Positions 1-9,157 of a stretch of DNA of 64,000 nucleotides are shown one piece after another. A model generated the notes under the pieces. The model was not told where the DNA came from. It saw only the letters and a program-made list of their open reading frames with translations, and did no database searches. How positions within the stretch are numbered: position 1 is the first letter of the stretch; the number at the start of each line of letters is the position of its first letter. A program made the position numbers and the translations under genes. The stretch lies in NCBI GenBank assembly GCA_037178625.1, contig CM074129.1, forward strand, positions 3,224,001 through 3,288,000, written 5' to 3'. The DNA is from Skeletonema tropicum. Its lineage: Eukaryota > Bacillariophyta > Thalassiosirophyceae > Thalassiosirales > Thalassiosiraceae.

Positions 1-539
1 GATCTATTTACATTTTTGTTGCCCTCATTCAACGATGGGAGTGAATCTAAAGAGTCAGAGCTGTCAGAGAGGAGCGAGTAGAAGTCATCATCCCCTTCAT
101 CTATTGAGCACGTAGGTGTCAAAAAATGGAGGGCATCCGATGACTTTGAGAGTTGAGATCGAAGTGACGATGCAAAAACTAATGATAATTGACCGTTCTT
201 TTGCTGTAGACTCTGTAAATCTCTGCTTTCATTCGAATCAAGATGTTGAGGCTCTTGTAGGGCCTCTAATTCTTTCGTTGCAGACTCCAACTCCTGATGC
301 GCAGAGGCCAATTTTTGTCGTAATATGTTGATGTCGTTCTCATGCGCATCAATTACAGCACTTATATTCGCAATTTTCTGCTGCAACATAGCAATTTCTA
401 ATGATCTATTATTGCTTTTATTGCTCTGTGAGTGTTCATCATCTTCTGTTTCTTTTCCATCGATAGAGAACCGGAGGCCCTTGAGGCCGAATAATTCTGC
501 AATTAGCGGATCTGGACTGATTGTAATAGACTGCGACAT
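1..539 (-). CDS. coiled-coil protein of unknown function, 3' end beyond window
   Basis: An open frame on the minus strand starts at an ATG at 539 in a good context (ACC before the ATG) and runs without a stop to base 1, so only the first 179 residues are seen. A stop (TGA, 563-561) lies just upstream in frame, which supports this start. Residues about 48-105 are rich in Leu, Gln, Lys and Glu with heptad-like spacing and look like a coiled coil; the visible end is acidic and Ser-rich (SLLSDSSDSLDSLPS). The region upstream (540-740) has a Ser/Pro-rich frame on the same strand that could be an earlier exon or only leader sequence. I do not recognise the family. Basis: seen in sequence. Confidence 0.6.
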   Translation of the reverse strand, partial: MSQSITISPDPLIAELFGLKGLRFSIDGKETEDDEHSQSNKSNNRSLEIAMLQQKIANISAVIDAHENDINILRQKLASAHQELESATKELEALQEPQHLDSNESRDLQSLQQKNGQLSLVFASSLRSQLSKSSDALHFLTPTCSIDEGDDDFYSLLSDSSDSLDSLPSLNEGNKNVNR

Positions 540-1059
540 GGTGGATGCGTAGACGGTGATTCAGATTGCGTTGATGTTGGAGATGAACTGGATGCACTTG
601 CACTTGCACTTGGCGCCGACGGGGAGTTAAGCTCAGAGGTTGGCGATTGAGATAATGAGAGCAGACGAGCCACTGGTTCGGTAGACGGTGTAGAGATCGG
701 AGCGGATGAAAGAGATACTGGTGGCGATTAGCTTGGTTCACCTTTATGGACTAATAATGAGCTTGTGTATCGCATACCGATGCCTCCGAACATGACACAT
801 ACATGACATCGTGTCAATTTTTCGCCCAATTTTTTTCGAAATTTTGAAAAGTGGTGGACAGATGAGAAGAAACTCGGTATTCTTTCTGGTACCGGGGGTA
901 CCGTACCGGGGCCTGCACTCGTCGACTTGAGTGTGCATCATACCAACGAAGCAGAGCAGGCAAGGAAGGCGACCTCTGCACCAACACAGGCATGACAAGC
1001 TGCTGGATGCACTAGTTATCTCCTTGATTGTGATTGTATATACTTGATTCGTTCTAGTC
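540..1059. other. divergent intergenic region
   Basis: This lies between the minus-strand coiled-coil gene and the plus-strand lumenal precursor. It contains a Ser/Pro-rich minus-strand frame (about 540-740) and, near 890-920, a GC-rich imperfect palindrome around GGTACCGGGGGTACCG. I see no further gene, and the shared promoters must lie here. Confidence 0.4.
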
Positions 1060-1954
1060 ATGATCATTGGTGTGCTTCTTTTGATTGCAGCATGCTGCAA
1101 AAACGTTGAAGCCTTCACAACATCACTGGATAGAATGTCATCAGCTTTTGATAAATTGGAACGCTTCGATTCTTTCTGCGATGTCAATGAAGATTGCAAC
1201 GAATTATCATCGAAATCATCTATAAGCATGAAGAGGCGGACACTCCTGATATCCACGTTGCATGCTCCATTCATTGCAGCAAGTGTGCCTGCTGCATCTG
1301 CTGCTAATCTCCCACAAAACACAGGTGCAGACCTATCCAAAACTGGCACAATTGACACACTCATTCCTATCGTTGCAATGAAGCAAAGTCTTGAAAGTAT
1401 AAATTCACAACTCATGGCCAAGAGCGGAACATTGATTCCAGATGATTGCAAATCTGCACTGAAAATTCTACAGCAGAATATACCACGAGATGAAAACGAA
1501 TTCAAAAGATTATTTGACTCTTACTCCACTCCTGTCAGCTACAAACAGAAGTTTCTTGACCAGAATGCGTTCTTAGTTTGTGAGTAACACTTTACGACCG
1601 CGTCTTAGCTGTTTGAGATGACAATGCAGACTGTTCTAACTCATCTGTTTTTCCGTTAACACACTTGCTTGCATTTCAGATTATACCAAAGGCTTTGATG
1701 GTCCAGGAAGACCAAACATCGAAGATGATGCAGAGAATAGTATTCAAACGCTACAATATGGTGCAAGAAATGATGCATGGTCCGCTATTGATGATTTGTA
1801 TGTCGAGTTAGAGTATGGACAGCGCTCGAGTGATTCCGATGCACAAGAAGTGGTAGCTTTGATTAAGAAAGTGATGCTAGCATTGGATGCTTATTTAAGT
1901 TTAGCCCCTGTTGCAGATGTCGAGCAAGCTAGTGCTAGCTTGCTACGTCGATGA
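1060..1954 (+). CDS. thylakoid-lumen type precursor protein, two exons
   Basis: Exon 1 is 1060-1579, a 100-bp GT-AG intron is 1580-1679 (GTGAGT donor, TTTCAG acceptor) and exon 2 is 1680-1954; joined they give 264 residues in frame. The N-terminus is a hydrophobic signal peptide ending in VEAF, followed by a second, Tat-like segment (MKRRTLLI ... AASAA, about residues 58-84) typical of plastid proteins routed to the thylakoid lumen. The mature part is predicted mainly helical and contains FLVYYTKGFDGPGRPN across the splice junction. It faces the PsbQ gene tail to tail, 68 bp apart. A photosystem II extrinsic helical protein such as Psb31 is possible but I cannot confirm it from the sequence; targeting is much surer than function. 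Confidence 0.7.
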
Positions 1955-2022
1955 TAATTATAATAATCTGATATTTTGTCGCAGTCGTCAGTTGACCAGT
2001 CCTTCACTTCATAACGAACCAC

Positions 2023-2637
2023 TTATTTGAAAGCAATTTTCACAAACTTCTCCAAATCTGCCGCTGCTTTTCCTGCTGCCTTGATACATGCTGCACTATC
2101 CTTTTTCTGACTTGCTGCGTTGATATCGTTGAGATCCTGCTTGACAATTTTTGCTGCAGCTGCCGCCTCCTTTGTTCCAGCGGCACTAGCAATAGAATTC
2201 ATCGTTTGAAGGAGTGTACCTAGTGGCCCCGTAATGATTCCTTGCACCTGTGACCACTTCTTTTCCTCGGCAAGCGCGGCAACCTCAGGAATACGAGCAC
2301 CTGCTTCGCCTATGCGTTTTAGTTGTAGCTCAATATCTGGCCCCTTGTACAACATATCATTTGGATCAACCACTTTGTTCTTCTCAATCAGGAACTCAAT
2401 GTAGTTTGGCAGTACTATGGTAGCCGAGTCTCCTCCTTTTGCGTTGGCAATGGAGGGAATAAGCATGGCGCTTGAACCAGCGACAACGGTTCGAACAAAA
2501 TCCCGACGATTGTTGGCATGAAGTTGTGTTCTATTTTTCTGAATGTTGGATGACTGGTGAGAAACGAAGCACGATGCCGATTGCAGCGTTGTCGCCGCCA
2601 CTACTAGAGCAATGCGTAGCGGATTTGAGAGGATCAT
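2023..2637 (-). CDS. psbQ: PsbQ-type extrinsic protein of photosystem II
   Basis: The protein has 204 residues and a bipartite presequence: a signal peptide ending SASCF (diatom plastid type), then a transit region and a twin-arginine stretch NRRDFVRTVV before a hydrophobic segment ending ANAKGG, as expected for the Tat route into the thylakoid lumen. The mature part is about 135 residues and mostly helical. The segment from KKWSQVQGIITGPLG through KIVKQDLNDINAA and the terminal AAADLEKF helix resembles the cyanobacterial/red-lineage PsbQ four-helix bundle (W-x-x-x-x-x-I-x-GPLG pattern). In that family the protein binds the lumenal face of PSII and stabilises the oxygen-evolving cluster. No intron; ATG at 2637. 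Basis: targeting seen in sequence, function from family knowledge. Confidence 0.82.
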   Translation of the reverse strand: MILSNPLRIALVVAATTLQSASCFVSHQSSNIQKNRTQLHANNRRDFVRTVVAGSSAMLIPSIANAKGGDSATIVLPNYIEFLIEKNKVVDPNDMLYKGPDIELQLKRIGEAGARIPEVAALAEEKKWSQVQGIITGPLGTLLQTMNSIASAAGTKEAAAAAKIVKQDLNDINAASQKKDSAACIKAAGKAAADLEKFVKIAFK

Positions 2638-3171
2638 GATTGTGCTTACGGTATTTATTGGTTAATTGTACTCCTACAATACTTGACTATGATGTACTCC
2701 TATGAAGTATGTTCCATTCCCCATTCCAGCCCCATTCCTCATCAAGCGAGTGCTTTTGATTTTGATCGAAGGCAAGGTCAGCCACGCCACGTACTCGGGC
2801 TGTTGTGGGTACCGGTTGCTGATAACGCGAGAAAGATATCACGATATGGTATGACACCGGCAGCTGTTCCCGCACAAAGAAGACACCACATTACGCCATG
2901 GGAACCCCAACAAGAGCAAGAGATTGCAACGACAACCAACACAAATTAGATCGATCATGAAAGTAGGCAATCCTGCTGATTGATATCAAGGCAAAACACA
3001 ACGATTAGATCGATCGATCATGAAAATTGGCGATGCCCACATGATTGAATCAAGAGCAATGTCAGCAGATACCATGGAGAACCTACATCAACTGCACATA
3101 ATGAATTCATCGAGTTCGTCATCAGACGACGAAACGACCAGTTTGCTCAAGCTCAAGTATTTGATAATAAT
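2638..3171. other. divergent promoter region between psbQ and MFS gene
   Basis: This 534-bp spacer holds the 5' regions of the minus-strand PsbQ gene and the plus-strand transporter. Short open frames inside it are composition artefacts. A direct repeat of about 20 bp containing TTAGATCGATC occurs at about 2946-2960 and 3004-3020. No further gene is visible. Confidence 0.4.
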
Positions 3172-4707
3172 ATGGGCACGACATCCAAGTCGACAGCTTC
3201 TACCTCGGAGATAACGACATCTACACAGGCAGAGTCATCGTCATCCAACGATGAGGAGAGTCAAAGCAGCGACGACGTCATGAAAATGAGGCAGTCATGG
3301 TTGATTCCGTTCTTTGTTAACATATTCTTGGCTTGTGCTAGCTTCAGCATTGTCATGCCCAGCCTGTCTCCGTATCTGCTAGAAGTAGGCGCATCAATGT
3401 CCTACCTGCCAAGGGCTGTTGCTAGCTATAGTATAGGTGAATTGGTCGGCTCGATTGCTATTGGAAGCTTTTATGAATATGCAACGCGCACATTTGCGCT
3501 CGGCCGTGGACCGCGGGTAAGCATGATTATGTGCATATGCTTCGGTATTGTTGGCTCAGTACTCTATGCATCTGCCGCATGGGTTAAGAGTAGCTACACG
3601 GCTCAATACTTAATTGTAGCAGGTCGATTTATCCAGGGCCTTTGGACGGGTGGTCAACAAGCTGTAGAGCAAGCATACATTTCGGCAGCGATTGAACCTT
3701 CGAAAAAAACTGAATTCACAGCTACTCTCAGTACATGCGCTGTGCTTGGGTTCGTGGCAGGTCCAACTATCGGAGCATTGCTATCTATGATCGATACAAG
3801 TGTCTTGGGATTGAAGATTGGTGCCAACAACGCGCCTGGACTATTCATTCTACTTGCCAATTCAATCATGCTCGTCCAGACGATTCTATTCTTTGATGGA
3901 AAGGATGATCGGACTGGAGAAATAATAGTCGATGAAGCCGACGAAGAAGAACAAGCAGATTCAAGCAGCACCAATTCTGGATGCAAACCCTTCAACTACT
4001 TGGGCGTGACAGTGAGCATGTTCCTCTTTTTCGTCCACTTCTTCCTCTTTGCGGTCCAAGAGACAATCATTACACCTATGTGTTCTGTCGTATTTGAGTG
4101 GAAGCAGATTGACGTTAATCTGCTCTTTACATGCGCTGGTGTGCTGAGTCTCGTTACATCATTTGCGGTGAGACTGCTGGCACGTTATCTCGATGATCGT
4201 ATTTTACTTGTAGCCAGCATCTTGATTGGATTCCTTGGTTCTGCCTTTTTGATGGATCTACCATTCAGTTCAGAGTTGACAATCTGGAGGTTCCTTGCAG
4301 GCTTCAGTATGATCACGATTGCGTTTCCTATCGGTCGAAATGTGGTGCTGGGCATATTTGGTAATGTGCTAGGCCCAGTGAATCAAGGTAGATGGATGGG
4401 CGCAATGATTGCAATCTCGGCCTTTCCTCGTATCGTTGGACCTTTCATAGCATTGAAGTTGCTGGAAGTGGTGAGGTGGAAGACGTGGCTCGAGTTTGGC
4501 ATATGCGCTTGCTTATTTTTTGTGGTGTTTGCACTTGTCATGCAAAACATTGATTTGCTTGTACCGTATGAAGACTTCCTTGATGAGTTTGAAAAAGATG
4601 TCAAACGAAACAGTGGGAGTCAGATGCAAGATGTGTACAGTCCAATTCCAAGTCCAATCATCAAAAGGAGCCCAGCCGTTCGTCGAAAGCAACGAGCTCA
4701 AAGTTAA
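3172..4707 (+). CDS. major facilitator superfamily transporter (MFSD8/CLN7-like)
   Basis: A 511-residue intron-free protein. Residues 1-42 are Ser/Thr/Glu-rich and cytosolic in character; about twelve hydrophobic segments follow, starting at WLIPFFVNIFLACASFSI. The loop after TM2 has an MFS-like basic segment (RTFALGRGPRVS), and a charged acidic linker (about residues 248-270, DEADEEEQADSSS) separates the two halves. The order and spacing (VAGRFIQGLWTGGQQ in TM4) recall the MFSD8/CLN7 and SPX-less vacuolar MFS branch. The substrate cannot be read from the sequence. The upstream frame is open to 3049 but has no ATG, so 3172 is the start. It is convergent with the arrestin gene. Confidence 0.8.
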   Translation: MGTTSKSTASTSEITTSTQAESSSSNDEESQSSDDVMKMRQSWLIPFFVNIFLACASFSIVMPSLSPYLLEVGASMSYLPRAVASYSIGELVGSIAIGSFYEYATRTFALGRGPRVSMIMCICFGIVGSVLYASAAWVKSSYTAQYLIVAGRFIQGLWTGGQQAVEQAYISAAIEPSKKTEFTATLSTCAVLGFVAGPTIGALLSMIDTSVLGLKIGANNAPGLFILLANSIMLVQTILFFDGKDDRTGEIIVDEADEEEQADSSSTNSGCKPFNYLGVTVSMFLFFVHFFLFAVQETIITPMCSVVFEWKQIDVNLLFTCAGVLSLVTSFAVRLLARYLDDRILLVASILIGFLGSAFLMDLPFSSELTIWRFLAGFSMITIAFPIGRNVVLGIFGNVLGPVNQGRWMGAMIAISAFPRIVGPFIALKLLEVVRWKTWLEFGICACLFFVVFALVMQNIDLLVPYEDFLDEFEKDVKRNSGSQMQDVYSPIPSPIIKRSPAVRRKQRAQS

Positions 4708-4843
4708 GCCAGAAAGCCTTTGTGTATTATGTTGACGGGTGAAAAGAAAAAGTGTGATAGAAGTTTTTGGAGCATTTCTAGTACCTACTAAGTTAATCAT
4801 TTCTATTTGCTACAAAAAAGGCATAACAAGGAGTTAACAAATC

Positions 4844-6580
4844 TCAAGCCAGAGACTCTTGTCCGGCTATTGCCATTGCTTGTTCGAAGTCTCTTTGAGT
4901 ACAAACCTTCTCCCAATCTGTCAGCTCTGCCTTGATCTTTCCAACATTTGCATGTAGATCCTTGCACAATGGCAATAGCTTTGATATGGTAGGAGTGCGC
5001 AGCCAATCAGGCACTACTTTAATCGCGGTGATGACGTATTCATGCGTGAAATTGCCTCCTTTCACCGACGGTGCAATAAGAGCAGCTATATCCGGCTGGT
5101 CAAATTCAATAGCCACAGCCTTAATCGCAGATGAATAATCGATGGGAGTCAATGCACTAAACACAGGAGCCCATTTCTTGTCATTCAGCCTCTTCCGGAC
5201 TGTATCTGATGGAGAGACGGCAAATTTGATCTCGTTGATGAGATTGCCTAGAGACGGAACGACTTCAGCCACAGGGACAAGCGCACTTGCTTGGACCCGC
5301 CCACCTTCTCCATCGTAGTCTGTGGAATTTCCACCGACAACAGCAACAGACTGACCAACTACCACCGGTGCAGATGTTACAGCAGCAGCCCATTCAGCTG
5401 GTGGTGCAGACGGAGCAGGTTCCGCTTCAGAGGAAAGCGGTGGCGCACTTGGCTCGACACTCATCGTAGGAGCACTGGGTACTGCTACAGCGGTAGCAAC
5501 AGGAATGCTAGGCGGGGGACTAGCAATTTGAGAACCATAGGAGGTAGGTGTCCCAAGATAAAGTGGCACATAGAATGTCGGATTATCAACACACGTGCCG
5601 TCAAATTTGACCTGAATCTTCATCTGATGGCTGACTCTTACCAAAGCGCCTTCGTACGTCTGAAAAGCTGTCGGTGGCACGTTCAGAAGCACTCTATTTT
5701 CGCCATCAACGATTGCTTTGTGGATCAGCTGCAATGCCTGCTGTTTCCTATCCCTATGCGTATCTGTATTCTTTCGCCAGCTGTCCTCTTGTGCTTTGAC
5801 TTCGTCTTTGCTCATTTCACCCCAGCGTTCAGTTCGTTTGAAAAACTTTTGTGAAAGCACATTCTCCGCATGCTCGTGATGATACCCTGCATGCCAACGC
5901 ACATCTTGTTTAATTTGCACATAGACAGAAGTTATCTTTTGTCGTGATTGATTCTTACAAGCAAAATCGACGATGGCCGTCTCACCACGTCCAATTCTAG
6001 TGTTCGCGATACGCGTTCCCAACGTGATTGTGCCCCTCCTGAAACAACCCCACGATTGAACATCTTTCATGATTGGAGGGACCAGATTTGGAACTGGCTG
6101 CATCGACAGTGGGGCGGACATGACATTGAATAATTGCTCCACTTTGTGATGTCCACCGACATGCGCTTTGAACTTATAGTCAACCCTACTATATCCGCCA
6201 TTGTACTCAATGTGCATTGAGCTGGGAAGATCGTGGGGTAGCTCAATTCGGAATGGAAAGCGATGCTGAGCTCCGGCTTGGACGTTCTCAACCTGTCCTA
6301 GATTGATACTCACGCGATAGATTGATCGCTCCGCATTTCGATACCGTGTACGGCGACGAGTATTGCCATTGCCATCCGTCGTTGTTTCTCTATACCTAAC
6401 TCTGGTTCGCTCCTTCCCGGTGATATATGCCTCAATTCGGACAGCCCTGATGTTACCGGTTGCCTTTGCGTAGACTGATCCGGAAAGTGTTTTACCTGCC
6501 ACAAAATTTGAATTGGGTGTTTGGGGAGAGTCTAGGACGATAGACAGTGTCCCGTTGGACGATGATGGAGAATTTCCCAT
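4844..6580 (-). CDS. alpha-arrestin family protein, probably N-myristoylated
   Basis: A 578-residue single-exon protein. It begins MGNSPSSS, a good N-myristoylation signal (Gly2, small residue at 6). Residues about 10-160 fit an arrestin N domain (GKTLSGSVYAKATGNIRAVRIEAYITGKE, ending in a YKFKAHV strand) and about 180-345 an arrestin C domain (TRIGRGETAIVDFACKNQS; ALVRVSHQMKIQVKFDG). A Pro/Ala/Ser-rich linker (about 355-425) leads to a C-terminal helical region of about 140 residues that I do not recognise. Alpha-arrestins act as adaptors for trafficking of membrane proteins; the C-terminal module may add a partner surface. Membrane attachment is inferred from the myristoylation motif. It is convergent with the MFS gene, with 136 bp between stops. 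Confidence 0.82.
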   Translation of the reverse strand: MGNSPSSSNGTLSIVLDSPQTPNSNFVAGKTLSGSVYAKATGNIRAVRIEAYITGKERTRVRYRETTTDGNGNTRRRTRYRNAERSIYRVSINLGQVENVQAGAQHRFPFRIELPHDLPSSMHIEYNGGYSRVDYKFKAHVGGHHKVEQLFNVMSAPLSMQPVPNLVPPIMKDVQSWGCFRRGTITLGTRIANTRIGRGETAIVDFACKNQSRQKITSVYVQIKQDVRWHAGYHHEHAENVLSQKFFKRTERWGEMSKDEVKAQEDSWRKNTDTHRDRKQQALQLIHKAIVDGENRVLLNVPPTAFQTYEGALVRVSHQMKIQVKFDGTCVDNPTFYVPLYLGTPTSYGSQIASPPPSIPVATAVAVPSAPTMSVEPSAPPLSSEAEPAPSAPPAEWAAAVTSAPVVVGQSVAVVGGNSTDYDGEGGRVQASALVPVAEVVPSLGNLINEIKFAVSPSDTVRKRLNDKKWAPVFSALTPIDYSSAIKAVAIEFDQPDIAALIAPSVKGGNFTHEYVITAIKVVPDWLRTPTISKLLPLCKDLHANVGKIKAELTDWEKVCTQRDFEQAMAIAGQESLA

Positions 6581-7150
6581 CCTATAATTATAATTCTACT
6601 CAGCCCTTCTGATGAGTTTCTGTTGCCTCTCACCAATAACTCTTCTCGTGTCCTCAACACTATTGATCAAAATGATAATGGATCAATACAGCTAACAGCC
6701 AACAGCGCCAGAGGTAGTGGCAGCGGCAGGCGGCAGGCGGCAGATTGATGCGAGACAGCAGATACTCCTCTCTAGCACGCACTGAGCAGTAGATGAAAGG
6801 GAAATTTTGGATTTTGAGGAATATACGAGGAAGTAGCCGGGGATGTCCAACTGGCACACCTGGAGTGGGGAGTAATCCCCTCTCCCCCACCCCTGCGGTG
6901 GCAGAGGTTGAGTGAGGACTCTCACTCTCACCTGTCGAGAGGCAGTTGAGAGTAGGAGGGAGGAGGAACATACCATCACCTAGCACAGGTGACAAGAGGA
7001 GTGCGGACTTGCCACTGAACTAGAGATACCTAGACTGCACTCCTCTTATTACCTAAAATGGGCAAGTTCAGATCCAGCTTGCCCAGTAAACAGCTCCTGA
7101 ATACCATCCTAAACTAATCACTTATTTATCTTTTAAAAAATAACAACATA
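6581..7150. other. intergenic region before the outer transposon
   Basis: Upstream sequence of the arrestin gene with simple GGCAGGC-type repetition near 6715-6745. No gene is supported. The final TA (7149-7150) is one copy of the target-site duplication of the outer transposon. Confidence 0.4.
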
Positions 7151-7180
7151 CTACAGAGTAATTAGGCCGATCCTTACGGT
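7151..7180. repeat. left terminal inverted repeat of outer transposon
   Basis: The core of about 30 bp ends in GATCCTTACGGT and is matched in inverted orientation by the split right repeat at 8946-8962 plus 12157-12168. It is preceded directly by TA. Confidence 0.8.
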
Positions 7181-7494
7181 CTGTCACACATGACAATTTT
7201 CTTGAAGTAGAAAATAAAATCAGAAAATTTTGACCCTTACGGGCCCCTTTTTTTTGTCTAGTCCTCAACCCAACTACACAAAAGGGAAAAAGAGGCCAGA
7301 AAACTGTCTAGTTGGATTCCAAGTACATAAATTGTACAGATGATAATACAGTTGATCGAGATGAACCGACGTCTTCTCATTCCATTTCTTTACTGCCAAT
7401 GACATCAATTTAAATTACGGCTGCACAATCAATTGAGTTGCCTCGCCATCATCACCACATTTCCTTCAACTAGTTTTTATTGCTGCTATTGAGT

Positions 7495-8494
7495 ATGGCA
7501 TCAAGTGCAGTATCAGCCGGGCCTGCACCGGCACCACCACCGGCACCGGCACCACCGCCACCACCAAAGAAGAGCACATCAGCTGAAATCGACAGTCGCA
7601 GTCATAAGGAAATACAGCGGTTATGTGCTGCCTTTGCTTTGCATTCCTGCCGAGGAACAACCTACAACAGAAGTACTCTAGAAAAAGAATTGAAGAAACG
7701 TTTCCATGGTGATGCTAACGTGTCATCACAAATTGAAGACTTCATCAAGGGAAAAAATCATTACAAGGTATTACAGAAGAAGGCAGATGTACATAACACC
7801 GGCCTGTCATCTGAATCAGGTTGGGAAACTGTGCTACATGAAAATTTCCGCCGTGGCAACTCTCCTCTTATTTATGGTGACAACCTCACAATGGATGTCC
7901 TCGCACGATCTGCCAAAACAAATCCAAATTCCACTATCGGGGGAGCGTCGTTGTTCAAGTTTGCCAGGTTTGAGATTGCTGAAGCATTAAAAATACGTTG
8001 GAAATTCCAATGAAGGAAGAGGTCTTGCTTATGGTGCTGCGAGCTACAAAGATCTTGCTGTGGTTGAACAGAACATGAGAAAATTGGACCAGCAGAAAGT
8101 TGCGGGACGAATTGCGCTTCTCAGTACACTTCTCAAGTCAAAACATGACGGGATAGCAAGTGTACAGAAGGATGTTGATCGATACATGCTTCTTGATATG
8201 AAATCAGAAGCAAAGGCACTAATGCAGTCTTTGTCTGAAAAACGGGAAGAAATTGCGACACTTGAAGAAGAGCTGTTGAAGTTGAATAACATTACAAGTG
8301 AGAATGAATCAGCGCATACTGAGCAATTCCTGGAGCTAGGAGCAGCGGCAACTAGAATGGGAAAGCGCCTAAGTGGTAAGAAGCGTGCTGCAGACGAAGT
8401 TGATCTTAGTTGCACATCGAATGAGTCAAATGAGGAGGAGGATGAAGATGATGTTGAAATGATTAATGCAAGCGATAATAATACACCAAACTAA
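7495..8494 (+). pseudogene. outer-transposon protein of unknown function, one frame break
   Basis: The frame opens with ATG at 7495 and a Pro/Ala-rich leader (GPAPAPPPAPAPPPPPKK), then a charged region with HKEIQRLCAAFALHSCRG and FARFEIAEAL. It stops at 8011-8013. The second part in the next frame (about 7995-8494) continues without loss: dropping one A of the A5 run at about 7989-7993 gives one frame of about 332 residues. The second half is a coiled coil (about residues 185-285: VVEQNMRKLDQQKV ... EEIATLEEELLKLNN), and the C-terminus is acidic with a KRAADEVD nuclear-type basic patch before it. I recognise no transposase fold or catalytic triad. As the only gene in the outer element it may be an accessory DNA-binding or transposition protein (inference). 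The break may be real or a homopolymer error. Confidence 0.6.
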
Positions 8495-8945
8495 ATACTT
8501 AATTGCACCTATTGATATGAAAAATGTTACAATTTATTGATCTAATTAGGCATCTGGCCTCTTCGTCGAGGCCAGATGATTTCGTTCCTGTCGAATTTGA
8601 TATTGAAGTGCTCTACTAACTTTGAGCGAAAATAGTCTAAACTCAAGCGTCATTAATGGACATTGCATCGTCCCTCATCTGACCAAGCAGATCGGCTGCA
8701 GCTGCGTAAGACATGGTGGTGGCGGAGGGTGTACTATTGTAGTTGCACAAGATGGAAGTGGCTGCAGCCGAGCGAGGCGAGGTAAATATTAAATAGAAGA
8801 AGAAGGCGTCGGAGGTCTTGGCGCGTGCGACGTGGGACGTGGAACAAATCCAGAAAAAAATCTACACAACACCGTAAGGCTCAAAAATTGGCACCTAGTA
8901 CATAATTTTGTACTTGTAGCTAGAGTACAAAAATATTTTTGACTC
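8495..8945. other. 3' part of outer transposon without an evident gene
   Basis: It holds the 3' region of the element gene, a minus-strand mini-frame of 23 codons (8714-8644, beginning MSYAAAADLLG) of doubtful meaning, and a subterminal CCGTAAGG copy at about 8873-8880. No other gene is seen. Confidence 0.35.
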
Positions 8946-8961
8946 ACCGTAAGGATCGGCC

Positions 8962-9091
8962 TTAACAATTGTCGTTTTTCGAAAATTCAAAAATAATTAA
9001 GCGAAAATAAGGCCAAAAAAATATTTTTCGCTTAACTCTAAACTCACTTCATCATCCGATACAACTCCATGGCGTTATGGCCGTAGGTGCC
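8962..9091. repeat. left terminal inverted repeat of inner transposon
   Basis: About 130 bp, matched in inverted orientation with very few differences at 12029-12157. It contains the AT-rich internal palindrome-like segment GCGAAAATAAGGCC...ATTTTTCGC and ends inward with GGCCGTAGGTGCC. Confidence 0.9.
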
Positions 9092-9157
9092 TACTATACG
9101 CCGCCCCCTGCACCGCTAGCGACAGCAACCACCTCGGCACTATCATAGGCAGCTGCC

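Noticed and set aside
744..1505. 253-codon minus-strand open frame
   Set aside because: It lies antisense to the lumenal precursor exon, which has targeting motifs and a good intron; the minus frame has no protein character.
2683..3214. Two short plus-strand frames before the MFS gene
   Set aside because: They lie in the divergent promoter region, have low-complexity products and end inside or before the real start.
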